Shown piece after piece: positions 1 through 8,219 of a DNA stretch of 63,708 nt. Under the pieces are notes generated by a model. That model was not told the DNA's origin. It saw only the letters and a program-made list of their open reading frames with translations, and searched no databases. Position 1 is the first letter of the stretch. Every line of letters starts with the position of its first letter. The DNA is from JAVVSR01 sp036654095 (GTDB taxonomy: Bacteria > Bacillota > Clostridia > Christensenellales > CAG-917): positions 1 to 63,708 of the forward strand of contig JAVVSR010000011.1 of the NCBI GenBank assembly GCA_036654095.1, written 5' to 3'. Made by a program: the position numbers and the translations under genes.

Positions 1-49
1 ACAAAAAAAGAAAACGAAGGAGCATAAACTCTCTCGTTTTCTTTTAATT

Positions 50-124
50 TGGTGTTCCTGCCGAGAATCGAACTCGGAACTGAGTCTTAGGAGGACCCTG
101 TAATATCCGTTTTACTACAGAAAC
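50..124 (-). tRNA. tRNA-Arg (anticodon CCT), complete
   Basis: Read on the minus strand this folds as a full cloverleaf. The 7-bp acceptor is GTTTCTG against CAGGAAC, the D stem GTAA/TTAC, the anticodon stem GGGTC/GACTC with loop CTCCTAA, and the T arm CCGAG-TTCGATT-CTCGG. The discriminator is A and CCA is encoded. The anticodon CCT reads AGG. Its D arm differs from the classical GCTC-AGTTGGATA-GAGC of the fragment at 304-344, so it is not a simple duplicate of it. Atypical D arms of this kind are common in mobile-element tRNAs, which is inference here. Confidence 0.9.
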
Positions 125-190
125 ATATTTTATATTTTACTGCGATTTACGCAAAATAGTCAATACTATTTCATTATGCAAATATTAATA

Positions 191-212
191 TTTTATACCA
201 ACTTTTATACCA
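191..212. repeat. Two direct repeats resembling integrase arm-type sites
   Basis: TTTTATACCA occurs at 191-200 and again at 203-212, spaced 12 bp, between the intact tRNA-Arg and the tRNA fragment. A 7-bp inverted pair, GCTGTTG (255-261) and CAACAGC (299-305), lies next to the tRNA fragment. Short closely spaced direct repeats beside a broken tRNA are typical of tyrosine-recombinase attachment regions. No integrase gene is in the window, so the role is inferred. Confidence 0.4.
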
Positions 213-303
213 GTTTTGCATTTTACCACTACCAACCACAATATGTTGTGTTTTGCTGTTGCCACATACCCACATATAGTGGTTTTTGATGGATATATCA
301 ACA

Positions 304-344
304 GCTTAGGAGGCGGACGCTCTATCCAACTGAGCTACGGAAAC
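304..344 (-). pseudogene. 5' half of a second tRNA-Arg(CCT), truncated after the anticodon loop
   Basis: On the minus strand, bases 1-40 of a canonical bacterial tRNA-Arg(CCT) are present: acceptor GTTTCCG, D arm GCTC-AGTTGGATA-GAGC, the 5' anticodon strand TCCGC, loop CTCCTAA and the first two bases of the 3' anticodon strand. Pairing then fails and neither a T arm nor an acceptor complement (CGGAAAC) follows. A break at the anticodon loop is a known tyrosine-integrase crossover position in tRNA genes. The missing 3' half would lie beyond the left edge of the window if this is an integration scar. Confidence 0.75.
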
Positions 345-534
345 ATAACTTGCTTATAAACTTGATAGCCTTTATCGATAAAAAATGCTTTCACTTTTCT
401 CTCAAAATAATGTCAAATTCAGCGCGCAAAAACTAGTAACTAATTCACCATGCCGTAATTTTACATAGATTTGATTGTTTTGTCAAATCATTTTGCCAAA
501 TGACCCAATATTAAAAAAATAATTTTTCCCCCAC

Positions 535-864
535 CTACAAGTTTTCAGCCTTGACATCGGTTTTTTCAAGGCCTATAGATTGGTCAACAGGCATTGAAAA
601 AGCAATACCCTGTCCAGGTGTTTTAAGCCCTGCTCGCGCGCTAATTTCTTCCATAATGGCATTACGAATATCTGTCGGAACAAGTATCCAAACAAGTTCC
701 TTTTCGGGCTGAATGACCATATTGAAAAACGATGCAATTTTTTCGTCGCCAGTACCTCTACCCGAAGTAATTGTTCCGCCTTTTGCTCCGCGGGTTTTAG
801 CGGCCTCCATAACCAAGTCGGAATATCCGCGGTTCACGATTGTAATAATCAAATCAAACTCCAT
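535..864 (-). CDS. PII-like signalling protein (small-molecule sensor)
   Basis: A 109-residue protein with the ferredoxin-like PII core: an N-terminal beta strand (FDLIITIVNRG), a glycine-rich short loop (GAKGGTITSGRGTG) where classical PII has its T-loop, and the late G-x-GIAFSMPV strand. PII-like proteins form trimers that bind nucleotides or anions and gate a neighbouring membrane protein. The ATG at 864 is chosen because GGAGA sits 7 nt upstream; a longer reading to 918 has no ribosome site and would overlap the upstream gene far more. It overlaps the preceding PII-like gene by 11 bp and is the last gene of an operon with the DUF1538 transporter. The ligand is unknown. Confidence 0.8.
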   Translation of the reverse strand: MEFDLIITIVNRGYSDLVMEAAKTRGAKGGTITSGRGTGDEKIASFFNMVIQPEKELVWILVPTDIRNAIMEEISARAGLKTPGQGIAFSMPVDQSIGLEKTDVKAENL

Positions 865-1210
865 AATCAATCTCCTTTTCCAAGCAATATGACAAAAATT
901 TACGTGACGACACTCCATTTATATTTAAAGTAAAAGCTATGCCTTTGCCTGCCTCTTGAAGTGACAATTTATTATCTAAAGTAGCCAAAATTTCGATTGA
1001 GTCGACCGCGCTTATAATGGAAACAACTATATCGGATTTGTTTTCACCCAAACACAGCAAATCTGCCCACAATTTAGGCGCTGTTCCTTTTCCCAAGCAT
1101 ATAACGCTTGATTTTACGTTAAATGTTTGCAAAATTTCAACCACTTCTTCGCCACACCCGCGCGGAACTATGGTAATAAGAACTTTTATTAAAGCTTTTT
1201 CTTTGTCCAC
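854..1210 (-). CDS. Second PII-like signalling protein
   Basis: A 118-residue paralogue of the downstream PII-like gene. It keeps the core strand KVLITIVPRG, the loop GKGTAP and the terminal GKGIAFTLNINGV strand, but overall identity to its neighbour is low, so the two probably form different sensors or a hetero-oligomer. It starts with GTG, and its first base is shared with the TAG stop of the DUF1538 gene (TAGTG), implying strict translational coupling. Pairs of PII-like genes directly behind a transporter suggest they regulate it. Function beyond family assignment is inference. Confidence 0.75.
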   Translation of the reverse strand: MDKEKALIKVLITIVPRGCGEEVVEILQTFNVKSSVICLGKGTAPKLWADLLCLGENKSDIVVSIISAVDSIEILATLDNKLSLQEAGKGIAFTLNINGVSSRKFLSYCLEKEIDYGV

Positions 1211-3249
1211 TAGCGCTTTCCTCCTACATCTTTACTGTCCAACCTATCGCTTATTACTTGACTGCTAATTATTTCTTCATCATCTAAACTTGCTTTATTT
1301 TTGTCATTGATTTTCGCGGTTTCAATATTGATTTTTAATTTTAAGTCATCATTATTTATAACAACAGCGCCACTTTTATTAGCTGTTTCCTTATCGAACT
1401 TATCAACATCACTGCGATTTTGCAAAACTCCGTTTTGACTTTCGCTTTCTAGGCTTTCGCCTTTATTAAAGTTTGAAAGATTGCTTGCTTCATTTTTAGC
1501 GCTAGTTGAATTTAATTTTATATTTTCATTTTTTTCAACATCGATATTGTCACAATTAAGCTTTTCGTTGTCAACCATATGCGTGAGGTCATTGACATCT
1601 GCAGATTGGTTGTTGACTGTGACATTGGTTTTTTGCCCTTCGATATTCTTATTATCAACATCGCGTTTAGGAATATCGAAAACAACAATTTCGTCCTCAA
1701 TATCTTCGTCGACAGAAAGCGCGCTAGCTACATTTAAATCGCGCGCGTTTAAAGCCGTACCTGCAACAACGGTTGGCATTGTTGTCGCATATTCCGTAAC
1801 TGCCGACCGCATTTTCAATTCGGCCAACAGCCCTAAAAGTTGAATACTTATAAGCGGTACCATCGCAACCATAGCAACAATCCCAAACGCGTCCGTTAAA
1901 ATGTTTCCGCCAACTGCAATACTTGCGCCTATTGCAAGTGGAAGCAAAAAAGTAACCGTCATTGGTCCGCTTGCAACTCCACCGCTATCAAAAGCTATTG
2001 CTGTGTAAATTTTCGGAACAAATGCCGACAAAATAAACGCTAAAGCATACCCCGGTATAAGTATAAACCAAATGCTAATCCCTGTGACAACTCTAAGCAT
2101 AGCAAGCCCTATCGCGCAGGCAACGCCACACATCATAAAAAACAGCATTTTGCTTTTTTTAATGCTTCCGCCGCTAATTTCCTCGACCTGTTCATTAAGC
2201 ACGTGAACGGCAGGTTCTGCCACGACTATAAAAAATCCGATAAGCATACCTACCGGCACTAAAAGCCATTTCATATTACTTAACGCCATTTGTTGACCCA
2301 ATAAAGTGCCGATTGGCGCAAATCCAACATTTACACCTGTTAGGAAAACAACTAATCCAAAAAAAACATAAATCAATCCAAACCCAATTTTTATTAGATT
2401 TTTTTTGGATAGCTTTAGCGCAAATATGTCAAATATAATAAAGAAAAATACTATCGGAAGTAGCGCAAGGGCAACTTCTTTTATGTATCTTATTGACGCA
2501 GATAAAAAACTCAACGCTATGCTTGTTTCAACAGAAACTTCGGGCAAGAACGCTTCGGGAGTTAGCGAAACGTGGCTTGAAAAAAAACTTAAAATCATAA
2601 CAGCTAATATAGGACCTATCGAACACAACGCAATTAGTCCAAAACTATCCTCGTGATTTTCTCCGCCTTTTGTGGCCGCGACACCTACTCCAAACGCCAT
2701 AATAAACGGAACGGTCATCGCGCCCGTCGTTACGCCACCACTGTCAAACGCAATCGACAAAAACTCCTTTGGCACAAATATCGCTAAAACAAAAACAAGC
2801 GCGTAACTACACAATAAAAGTTTTCGCAGAGATATTTGAAACACTATACGCAACACTGAAATTACCAAAAACAGCCCTACTCCGATACCTACTGAAATAA
2901 TTAGCGTCAATGGATTAATTGCCGAGGAAAGTTGCTCGCCAAGCACCATAAGGTCGGGCTCGGCTATTGTTACGATAAGGCCTATTGAAAAGCAAACAAA
3001 AATAATGAACGCTAATTTTCGTGTATTGGTTAGCTTTGCGCCCATACGGTTTCCCATCTCGACCATAGCGACATCTGCGCCAAGCGTAAACAAAGTCATG
3101 CCGACAATAAGCAACCCTGCTCCAATTAGAAATGTTGGAATTTGCCCTTTTTCAAAGATGCCGAAAGCACCACCTAAAGAAAGCACAATTACTGTGATAG
3201 GCATAACCGATAAAAATGCTTCTTTAAACTTCTGCGTGAGAATTTTCAA
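1210..3249 (-). CDS. DUF1538 two-repeat membrane transporter with a long hydrophilic tail
   Basis: A 679-residue polytopic protein made of two homologous halves. Each half carries the family signature, AFDSGGVTTGAMTVPF near residue 170 and AFDSGGVASGPMTVTF near residue 420, and each half has about six or seven hydrophobic segments. Residues from about 500 to the end form a hydrophilic, Asn/Asp/Lys/Ser-rich tail with no membrane segment, which is not part of the DUF1538 core. The start is TTG at 3249, with a GAGGGTAAAGG ribosome site. It is the first gene of an operon with the two PII-like genes. DUF1538 proteins are thought to be transporters, but the substrate is not established. Confidence 0.8.
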   Translation of the reverse strand: MKILTQKFKEAFLSVMPITVIVLSLGGAFGIFEKGQIPTFLIGAGLLIVGMTLFTLGADVAMVEMGNRMGAKLTNTRKLAFIIFVCFSIGLIVTIAEPDLMVLGEQLSSAINPLTLIISVGIGVGLFLVISVLRIVFQISLRKLLLCSYALVFVLAIFVPKEFLSIAFDSGGVTTGAMTVPFIMAFGVGVAATKGGENHEDSFGLIALCSIGPILAVMILSFFSSHVSLTPEAFLPEVSVETSIALSFLSASIRYIKEVALALLPIVFFFIIFDIFALKLSKKNLIKIGFGLIYVFFGLVVFLTGVNVGFAPIGTLLGQQMALSNMKWLLVPVGMLIGFFIVVAEPAVHVLNEQVEEISGGSIKKSKMLFFMMCGVACAIGLAMLRVVTGISIWFILIPGYALAFILSAFVPKIYTAIAFDSGGVASGPMTVTFLLPLAIGASIAVGGNILTDAFGIVAMVAMVPLISIQLLGLLAELKMRSAVTEYATTMPTVVAGTALNARDLNVASALSVDEDIEDEIVVFDIPKRDVDNKNIEGQKTNVTVNNQSADVNDLTHMVDNEKLNCDNIDVEKNENIKLNSTSAKNEASNLSNFNKGESLESESQNGVLQNRSDVDKFDKETANKSGAVVINNDDLKLKINIETAKINDKNKASLDDEEIISSQVISDRLDSKDVGGKR

Positions 3250-3642
3250 GCCTTTACCCTCAAAAAAAGTGATACTGTTATTATATTATGAATGTTCTCT
3301 ACAAGTCAATAGAGTTAGCGTCGATTTGTCAATTAACACAACATTTTGCACATTATTTTTAAATTCCTGTTTTTTTAGATATTAATGTAAATGCAAATTT
3401 TATAAAGCTTTATATTTCTGTTTAATTTCTAATCAAAAACCACTTCTGTTTAAAATTAAACGTCTTGATTGCAATTTTACAATCAATTTCATAAAACTAT
3501 GTTTTTTATAAAATAAATATATTGTTCGCTTGTTCAATAATTTTCAAATCACTAATACGTAAAATCCAAATTAACCAAAACAATTTATCTTTTATAAGTT
3601 TTATTATTTTTTTAGCTTAACACTTTTTGCAAAATAATTTGG
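3250..3642. other. Divergent AT-rich intergenic region
   Basis: This separates the leftward DUF1538 operon from rightward leuS. It is very AT-rich with no convincing ORF. There is no T-box (no specifier hairpin and no GGGTGG-type antiterminator motif) ahead of leuS. Apart from the leuS promoter at its right end I see nothing that can be named. Confidence 0.5.
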
Positions 3643-3671
3643 TTGACTATTTAGATTTTACAGTTTATTAT
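3643..3671 (+). promoter_or_regulatory. Vegetative promoter of leuS-serS
   Basis: TTGACT at 3643-3648, a 17-bp spacer and TATTAT at 3666-3671, 39 bp ahead of the leuS ATG. The ribosome site GAGG follows. Confidence 0.65.
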
Positions 3672-3710
3672 ATATACACTAAGTTAATAATAAATTGAGG
3701 TATCTTTTTT

Positions 3711-6134
3711 ATGGATATGCTGCAAGTCGAAAAAAAATGGCAAAAACGCTGGGACAATACAAAAGCGTACAAGTTTGACCCCTCCAAAACCGATAAAAAA
3801 CGTTATGTTCTTGAGATGTTTTCGTATCCGTCTGGCGCAAAGTTGCACGTCGGGCATTGGTATAACTATGGCCCAAGCGACAGCTATGCGCGATTTAAGC
3901 GTATGCAAGGCTTTGAAGTTTTTCACCCTATGGGCTTTGACGCATTTGGATTACCCGCTGAAAACTATGCTATAAAAACGGGGATACATCCTAAAGATAG
4001 CACTTATAAAAACATTGAAACAATGGAAAAGCAATTAAAGGCTATCGGCGCAACCTACGATTGGGATTATGAAGTGATTACTTGTGACCCGTCGTATTAT
4101 AAGTGGACGCAGTGGTTGTTTTTACAACTATATAAACGAGGGTTGGCTTATCGAAAGGAAGCCCCTGTAAATTGGTGTCCGTCGTGCCAAACGGTGCTTG
4201 CAAACGAGCAAGTTATCGACAACGAATGCGAGCGTTGCGGAAGCCCTGTTGTGCGCAAAAATTTAACGCAGTGGTTTTTCAAGATTACCGATTACGCGGA
4301 AGAACTTTTGACCGATATCGATAAGCTTGACTGGCCCGAAAAAACTAAATTAATGCAAAAACACTGGATAGGCAAATCTACCGGCGGAGAGATTGAATTT
4401 AAAACCACTAGTGGAAAAGCATTTAAAGTATTTACCACGCGCGCCGACACATTATTTGGCGTCAGCTATGTTGTGCTTGCCCCTGAAAATCCGCTGGTTG
4501 ATGAAATTACCTCGGCCGAATGTAAGGCAAATGTCAATAAATACAAAATAGACTGCGCTAAAATTAATGAAATTGAACGACTATCCACCTCTCGCGAAAA
4601 GACGGGGGTGTTTACAGGCGAATATGCAATAAATCCAATAAACGGTCGCAAAGTTCCCGTATTTATTGCCGACTATGTTTTGTCAACATATGGAACTGGC
4701 GCAGTGATGGGCGTGCCGTCGCACGATGAACGCGACTTCGTTTTCGCAAAAAAATATAATTTACCTATTGAACGCGTTATTCGCGGAAAAGATGGCGGTG
4801 ACGACCTTCCATATTGCGAACTTGGCATTATGTGCAACAGTGGCGAATTTGACGGACTGACTTCAGAAGAAGGGATTAAAGCCGTTTTAAATAAACTAAA
4901 TACCCTAAGTTGCGGTGGGGAAAAAACAAACTATCGTCTTCGCGATTGGTTGGTTTCTCGCCAACGTTATTGGGGCGCGCCAATACCTATTATACACTGC
5001 GAGCATTGTGGAATTGTTCCCGTTCCTGAAAAAGATTTACCCGTTGAACTCCCCTATGATGTTGACTTTACTCCCGACGGAGTTAGCCCGTTGAAAAAAT
5101 CCGATAAGTTTATGAATGTTGTTTGTCCTATTTGTGGCGCGCCTGCAAAACGCGACCCCGATACCTTAGATACATTCGTTTGTAGCAGTTGGTATTTTTT
5201 GCGTTACGCTGACCCTCATAATACCGAAGAGGCATTTAATCGTGACAAAATCAATGCTTTATTGCCCGTTGATAAATATATCGGTGGCGCCGAACACGCG
5301 TGCATGCACTTACTCTACGCTCGATTTTTTACCAAAGCGCTGCGCGATATGGGCTATCTCGATTTTGACGAACCGTTTAAGTCACTTGTTCATCAAGGCA
5401 CAATTCTTGGCCCTGACGGCAACAAAATGAGCAAGTCCCACGGGAATGTTATTAGCCCCGATACGCTTGTTGAAAAATATGGCACTGACGCTTTTAGAAT
5501 GTATTTGGAATTTGGTTTTTCTTATATTGAAGGTGGCCCTTGGAATGATAAAGGCTTAGAAAGCGTTGTTAAATTTATGGATAGAGTTGAACGGCTTATT
5601 CGTCGTGTCAACACCTATACTTACAACACTCGTCCTTTCAACGCGGACGAAAAGGCTTTAGACTACACTCGTAATTACACCATTAAAAGCGTAACCGCTG
5701 ACCTTGAAGTTTTTAGCTTTAACACTGCCATTGCCAGGCTTATGGAACTTACTAATGAGCTTACTTCATATGACAACAAAACAAGCGATAAAAATGTTTT
5801 ATATAAGGACACCGCGCGCGACTTAGTGCTTTTACTTGCGCCCTTTACCCCTCATTTTTCGGAGGAGCTTAACGAAATACTTGGCTATAAGACAAGTGTA
5901 TTTAAAGAAAATTTCCCGATTGTAAACGAACGCGCGCTTATTCGCGACGAAGTTGAACTTGCCGTTCAAATAAACAGCAAGGTTAAGTCAAAAATTGTCG
6001 TTCCTAACGGGTTGTCGTCAAGCGAGATTGAAGCGTTTGCCTTGCGTGATACCACAGTCTTATCTCTTTTAAATGGCGCAACTCCTAAAAAAGTTGTCGT
6101 CATTCCAAATCGTTTAATAAACTTTGTTATTTAG
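3711..6134 (+). CDS. leuS: Leucyl-tRNA synthetase
   Basis: Class I synthetase that charges tRNA-Leu. The 807-residue length is at the short end of the bacterial family. Visible parts: the HIGH-type motif HVGH in YPSGAKLHVGHWYNYG near residue 50; a zinc knuckle CPSCQ...CERC near 155-175; the CP1 editing domain (TTRADTLFG, then GVPSHDERDF with the conserved Asp that clears mischarged products); a second Cys pair set CEHC...CPIC; and KMSKS in GNKMSKSHGN near residue 570. It is followed after 14 bp by serS, so the two are cotranscribed. It has its own sigma-A-type promoter and no T-box leader. Confidence 0.96.
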   Translation: MDMLQVEKKWQKRWDNTKAYKFDPSKTDKKRYVLEMFSYPSGAKLHVGHWYNYGPSDSYARFKRMQGFEVFHPMGFDAFGLPAENYAIKTGIHPKDSTYKNIETMEKQLKAIGATYDWDYEVITCDPSYYKWTQWLFLQLYKRGLAYRKEAPVNWCPSCQTVLANEQVIDNECERCGSPVVRKNLTQWFFKITDYAEELLTDIDKLDWPEKTKLMQKHWIGKSTGGEIEFKTTSGKAFKVFTTRADTLFGVSYVVLAPENPLVDEITSAECKANVNKYKIDCAKINEIERLSTSREKTGVFTGEYAINPINGRKVPVFIADYVLSTYGTGAVMGVPSHDERDFVFAKKYNLPIERVIRGKDGGDDLPYCELGIMCNSGEFDGLTSEEGIKAVLNKLNTLSCGGEKTNYRLRDWLVSRQRYWGAPIPIIHCEHCGIVPVPEKDLPVELPYDVDFTPDGVSPLKKSDKFMNVVCPICGAPAKRDPDTLDTFVCSSWYFLRYADPHNTEEAFNRDKINALLPVDKYIGGAEHACMHLLYARFFTKALRDMGYLDFDEPFKSLVHQGTILGPDGNKMSKSHGNVISPDTLVEKYGTDAFRMYLEFGFSYIEGGPWNDKGLESVVKFMDRVERLIRRVNTYTYNTRPFNADEKALDYTRNYTIKSVTADLEVFSFNTAIARLMELTNELTSYDNKTSDKNVLYKDTARDLVLLLAPFTPHFSEELNEILGYKTSVFKENFPIVNERALIRDEVELAVQINSKVKSKIVVPNGLSSSEIEAFALRDTTVLSLLNGATPKKVVVIPNRLINFVI

Positions 6135-6148
6135 TTTAAGGAGTTGTT

Positions 6149-7429
6149 ATGTTAGATTTAAATTTAATTAGAACCGATGCAAAAAAAGTTAGCGACGCTT
6201 TGCTAAAGAAGGGTTGCGCTGTTGATTTTTCCGAGCTTTTAACTTGGGATACCGAAAAGCGCGCAATGCTTTCCGATGTTGAAGTACTAAAAGCAAACCG
6301 CAATAAAGTTTCGGCTGAAATTCCTAAGCTGAAAAAAGCGGGCAAGCCTGTTGACTGTATTTTTGAAGAAATGCGCGCGCTCGGTGATAAAATTGACCGC
6401 GATGACAAACTTATAAACGAGCTTAGCGATAAAATGTTTGACTTTTTATCGGCATTGCCAAATATCCCCGACGACGACTTGGTCGCTGGCGAAAAGGAAA
6501 ACAACGTTGTGACGGCAATCATCGGAAAGAAACCCGTTTTTGATTTCCCCCTTAAAAACCACGTTGACCTATGCACTTCACTTGGGCTTATCGATTATGA
6601 CCGCGGCGTTAAACTTTCGGGCAACGGATTTTGGGTTTATCGCGGAGTAGGCGCGCAACTCGAGTGGGCTTTACTTAACTTTTTTATATCCGAGCACATT
6701 GCCGACGGATATGAATTTATTTTGCCGCCCTATCAACTTGGCTATGACTGTGGTTTTGGCGCAGGTCAATTTCCTAAATTTGCCGACGAGGTCTACTGGC
6801 TTGACTGCGATGAGGATAAAAAGAAAAATCGATTTATGCTTCCAACGGCCGAAACTGCGCTTGTCAATTTGTTTTCGGGTGAAATACTTGATGAAAACAA
6901 ACTTCCAATGAAGCTGTTTGCATACTCTCCCTGCTTTAGAAAAGAAGCGGGAAGTTATCGTAGCGAAGAAAGAGGAATGATTCGCGGACATCAATTTAAC
7001 AAAGTTGAGATGGTTCAATACGCGCACCCTGACAAATCAATGGAAGCCTTTAATGAATTGGTTGGAAAAGCTAGCCGTTTAGTTGAAAAACTTGGGCTTT
7101 ATCACCGCATAAGCAAACTTGCCGCTGGCGACTGCTCCGCTTCAATGGCGCGCACTTCTGATATTGAAATTTGGATTCCAAGTATGGGTATTTTTAAAGA
7201 AGTTTCAAGCGTTTCAAATGCCAACGATTATCAAGCTCGTCGAAATAATACTCGCTTCCGTGACGCCACTAGCGGCAAAATTCGCTATGTGCACACCCTA
7301 AACGGCAGCGGACTTGCTACAAGTAGGTTAATTCCAGCCATTGTTGAACAATATCAAAACGCCGACGGTAGCGTAACTGTGCCTGCTGTTTTGCGCCCCT
7401 TCCTTGGTGGCCTTGAAACAATTAAATAA
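6149..7429 (+). CDS. serS: Seryl-tRNA synthetase
   Basis: Class II synthetase, 426 residues, the usual length. The N-terminal part (about residues 30-100) is the helical coiled-coil arm that grips the long variable arm of tRNA-Ser. Motif 2 is visible as FRKEAGSYRSEERGMIRGHQF, motif 3 as the NGSGLATSRLIPAI segment, and the C-terminus ends LRPFLGG as in most SerRS. AAGGAG lies 7 nt before the ATG. It is second in an operon with leuS. A perfect hairpin at 7543 follows the gene. Charged Ser-tRNA also feeds selenocysteine and Gly/Ser metabolism in organisms that have those pathways; nothing here indicates which. Confidence 0.96.
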   Translation: MLDLNLIRTDAKKVSDALLKKGCAVDFSELLTWDTEKRAMLSDVEVLKANRNKVSAEIPKLKKAGKPVDCIFEEMRALGDKIDRDDKLINELSDKMFDFLSALPNIPDDDLVAGEKENNVVTAIIGKKPVFDFPLKNHVDLCTSLGLIDYDRGVKLSGNGFWVYRGVGAQLEWALLNFFISEHIADGYEFILPPYQLGYDCGFGAGQFPKFADEVYWLDCDEDKKKNRFMLPTAETALVNLFSGEILDENKLPMKLFAYSPCFRKEAGSYRSEERGMIRGHQFNKVEMVQYAHPDKSMEAFNELVGKASRLVEKLGLYHRISKLAAGDCSASMARTSDIEIWIPSMGIFKEVSSVSNANDYQARRNNTRFRDATSGKIRYVHTLNGSGLATSRLIPAIVEQYQNADGSVTVPAVLRPFLGGLETIK

Positions 7430-7542
7430 CATCTTGCACTTAAATCAGCCGTTTATCAAACATATATTTACATCGTAAATAAGTTTAGATTTTTTTGCTT
7501 CACTTAAAATAGTAATTTAATAGATTACTTAGTTCACTTTTA

Positions 7543-7574
7543 TTTTAGCTAACTTTTTTTAAAGTTAGCTAAAA
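7543..7574. terminator. Perfect 14-bp inverted repeat after serS
   Basis: TTTTAGCTAACTTT, a 4-nt T loop, then AAAGTTAGCTAAAA. The A/T flanks give T-rich tails on both strands. The GCTAAC core is the same hexamer that begins every unit of the tandem array starting 30 bp downstream. Confidence 0.55.
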
Positions 7575-7604
7575 TAATATATCTTAACACTATTATATAG
7601 GAGC

Positions 7605-8080
7605 GCTAACACATTGTCATGCCTACTCGCTTTGTTTTACTAGCACGTTGTAGCGCCTACTCGCTTTGCTTTGCTAACGCATTGTAGCGCCTACTCGCTT
7701 TGCCTTGCTAACACATTGTCGTGCCTACTCGTTTTGCCTTGCTAACACATTGTCGCGTCTACTCGCTTTGCTTTGCTAACGCATTGTAGCGCCTACTCAC
7801 TTTGTTTTGCTAACGCATTGTAGCGCCTACTCGTTTTGCCTTGCTAACGCATTGTAGCGTTTACTCGCTTTGCCTTGCTAACACGTTGTAGCGTTTACTC
7901 GCTTTGCTTTGCTAACGCATTGTAGCGCCTACTCACTTTGCTTTGCTAACGCATTGTAGCGCCTACTCGCTTTGCTTTGCTAACGCATTGTAGCGCCTAC
8001 TCGCTTTGCCTTGCTAACACATTGTAGCGCCTACTCACTTTGTTTTGCTAACACATTGTAGCGTTTACTCGCTTTGCTAA
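7605..8080. repeat. Tandem array, 34-bp unit, 14 copies
   Basis: Fourteen contiguous copies of a 34-bp unit, each beginning GCTAAC(A/G)C(A/G)TTGT and continuing with a CTACTCGCTTTG core. Copies differ by a few transitions (TAGCGCC, TCGTGCC, TAGCGTT), so the array is old enough to diverge. The unit is not a multiple of three, there is no ORF or ribosome site and no spacer between copies, so it is neither a gene nor a CRISPR. It fills most of the serS to ATPase gap (7430-8219). Confidence 0.9.
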
Positions 8081-8117
8081 ATTTAATGTTAAATAATAAA
8101 TATGTTTTGTTGCATTT

Positions 8118-8150
8118 AAAAAGGAAGGCTAACATTAGCCTTCCTTTTTT
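8118..8150. terminator. Bidirectional terminator between the 34-bp array and the P-type ATPase
   Basis: AAAAAGGAAGGCTAA, a short loop, then TTAGCCTTCCTTTTTT. The strong stem is flanked by A and T runs, so it works for the leftward ATPase gene and for any rightward transcript from serS. Confidence 0.8.
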
Positions 8151-8219
8151 ATATTACTTTTTATACCTTTTTTTGTTTTTAGCTGTGCTTACAAACATTG
8201 TTAAATAAAATCGCTTTAA

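Noticed and set aside
304..344. tRNA-Arg with a group I intron in the anticodon loop
   Set aside because: The gap to any 3' half is not of group I size and no intron core elements are visible; no matching 3' half is found in the window.
2200..2216. parS-like GCACGTGAAC in the DUF1538 gene
   Set aside because: Only half of the parS consensus matches and it lies in coding sequence far from the origin; chance match is likely.
7605..8080. Possible CRISPR array at the 34-bp repeats
   Set aside because: Units abut directly without unique spacers.
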